5,946 bases of DNA from Deltaproteobacteria bacterium (GTDB lineage: Bacteria; Myxococcota_A; UBA9042; DTJE01): assembly GCA_013151875.1 (NCBI GenBank), contig JAADHL010000325.1:1-5946 (forward strand), in the 5' to 3' direction. Positions within the stretch are counted from its first letter, which is position 1. Every line of letters starts with the position of its first letter. Below, in pieces: positions 5,146-5,946 of this stretch. A program made the translations under genes and the position numbers. The notes below the pieces were generated by a model, which ran no database searches, was not told the origin of the DNA, and worked only from the letters and a program-made list of their open reading frames with translations.

Positions 5146-5946
5146 TTGGCTATTTCGGAAAAGAAAGGGAATAAGGGAACCGAGCCCAAAACAACTAAGA
5201 CAACCGAACGAGATCACCGTGGTGGAAAACACTTCAACTTAGAAGGGGCGAAGGGTGTAGACCTGTCCTTTAGACCCAGTAGATATACCCCTGATCAGCT
5301 TAAAGTCCAGTCAGCCACCGCTCGTTATAAGGAACTCGACGATCACATAACAGAATGTAAATTAGTCAATGTTTCATCCAGCGGTGTCGCATTCGAACTT
5401 CCTGCCGGCGAAGTGATTCGAAATGGACAAATAATAGAATCTTTCACTGCTAGTTTTGACGATATCCAAATCTACTCGGGCCGAGTAAATGTGATCAACC
5501 AACGCGCTGTCGGAGACGTCACCATAGTAGGCGTGGCCTTCTACGATGAATACCTGGTGCCTGATACCTTGGACAGGGCGTCACAACTTGCGGCTTCCAT
5601 GCGCGACCTGGAGGAAAAATACAGTCGAGTGGAAAGCGTCATTTCCGGCAGTATCGATGATCGTGTAAAAGTGATTATCTCTGATTTCAATCTATTCCTT
5701 GCAGGAATAAAGGAAATTTTTGAATCGCTGGTTCCCGCTAATGCATCCCATGATTTCGAAATTGGGGTAATCCGGGCGGTCGAAAAAAAAGCCGGCGATA
5801 GATTCCATGATTTCATTCATAGAATTCACTTGATCAACGAAGAGATATCTGAAGACCAGTCATCGGCGGTGGCCGACTACATGAAACAGCACATAAGACA
5901 ATTCATGCTGCCGGCCCCTATTTATCGCCAGTCGTACTACAAACCG
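5146..5946 (+). CDS. PilZ-like N-terminal multidomain protein, possibly EF/methyl-ester biosynthesis type (cut by window end)
   Basis: 267 codons are visible from a TTG start, open to the window end. Residues 1-36 are polar, K/T-rich and probably disordered. A PilZ-like beta domain spans about 38-138: FRPSR at 42-46 in place of the canonical RxxxR, then the N-x-S-x-x-G motif NVSSSG at 75-80, GRVNVI at 112-117 and VGVAF at 128-132. Residues 143-255 are mostly helical and charged. The visible end, LPAPIYRQSYYKP, resembles from memory the segment just before the methyltransferase fold in proteins annotated as extracellular factor 3-hydroxypalmitic acid methyl ester biosynthesis protein. If so, the product would make a fatty-acid methyl-ester signal, but the methyltransferase domain is not in the window and this stays inference. 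Otherwise it is a PilZ-related protein of unknown role; loss of RxxxR argues against ordinary c-di-GMP binding. It follows the receiver-kinase in the same direction. Base content is lower in G+C than all neighbours, with AAA, GAA, ATA and AGA codons frequent. Confidence 0.75.
   Translation, partial: MAISEKKGNKGTEPKTTKTTERDHRGGKHFNLEGAKGVDLSFRPSRYTPDQLKVQSATARYKELDDHITECKLVNVSSSGVAFELPAGEVIRNGQIIESFTASFDDIQIYSGRVNVINQRAVGDVTIVGVAFYDEYLVPDTLDRASQLAASMRDLEEKYSRVESVISGSIDDRVKVIISDFNLFLAGIKEIFESLVPANASHDFEIGVIRAVEKKAGDRFHDFIHRIHLINEEISEDQSSAVADYMKQHIRQFMLPAPIYRQSYYKP

Noticed and set aside
4512..5189. Minus-strand ORF (225 aa) spanning the intergenic gap and the kinase 3' part
   Set aside because: Most of it is antisense to the conserved kinase ATPase domain, and its start lies inside the PilZ-like gene. 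The hydrophobic stretch from the gap is not enough to support a gene.
5541..5816. Minus-strand ORF (91 aa) within the PilZ-like gene
   Set aside because: The plus-strand frame here is continuous, with a PilZ-like motif and a helical region; the minus ORF has no motif or ribosome site that I can see.

Overview
The window looks like part of a GC-rich bacterial chromosome. One hand-counted 60-base row in the kinase gene (4861-4920) is about 63% G+C. Gene density is high, and there is no sign of an insertion sequence, phage, CRISPR array or stable RNA gene. A cytoplasmic receiver-kinase next to a PilZ-like multidomain gene, with an FHA protein nearby, would suit a deltaproteobacterial-type lineage (Myxococcota, Desulfobacterota or relatives). 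That placement is a guess from style, not a phylogenetic result.

Left part (1-3700, minus strand): a compact operon read right to left. It starts at a strong sigma70-type promoter (perfect TATAAT) in the divergent intergenic region. The order is valS (valyl-tRNA synthetase, 888 aa, complete), then a 234-aa protein with one clear and one degenerate FHA domain, then the first 91 codons of a class IV (PLP fold type IV) aminotransferase cut by the window edge. The genes are almost fused. valS and the FHA gene are separated by 3 bases, with the FHA Shine-Dalgarno just inside the valS end. The FHA and aminotransferase genes overlap in an ATGA. Translation is probably coupled.

Middle (3645-3815): a 171-bp divergent intergenic region with the valS promoter, a T-rich stretch, an 8-bp inverted repeat and a weak candidate promoter for the rightward gene.

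Right part (3816-5946, plus strand): a complete 400-aa soluble protein with an N-terminal receiver domain and a C-terminal histidine kinase, the reverse of the usual hybrid-kinase order. A 127-bp gap follows. Then comes a gene that begins at a TTG codon behind a GAGGT ribosome binding site and runs off the window end (267 codons visible). Its N-terminus carries a PilZ-like motif (NVSSSG), followed by a helical region. From memory, this resembles the N-terminal part of proteins annotated as 'extracellular factor (EF) 3-hydroxypalmitic acid methyl ester biosynthesis', which end in a SAM-dependent methyltransferase. If so, its pairing with a receiver-kinase recalls the Ralstonia phcB/phcS/phcR/phcQ quorum-sensing locus. 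This is the most interesting lead here, but the decisive C-terminal domain lies outside the window. This last gene is also visibly AT-richer (about 43% G+C in four sampled rows) than its neighbours.
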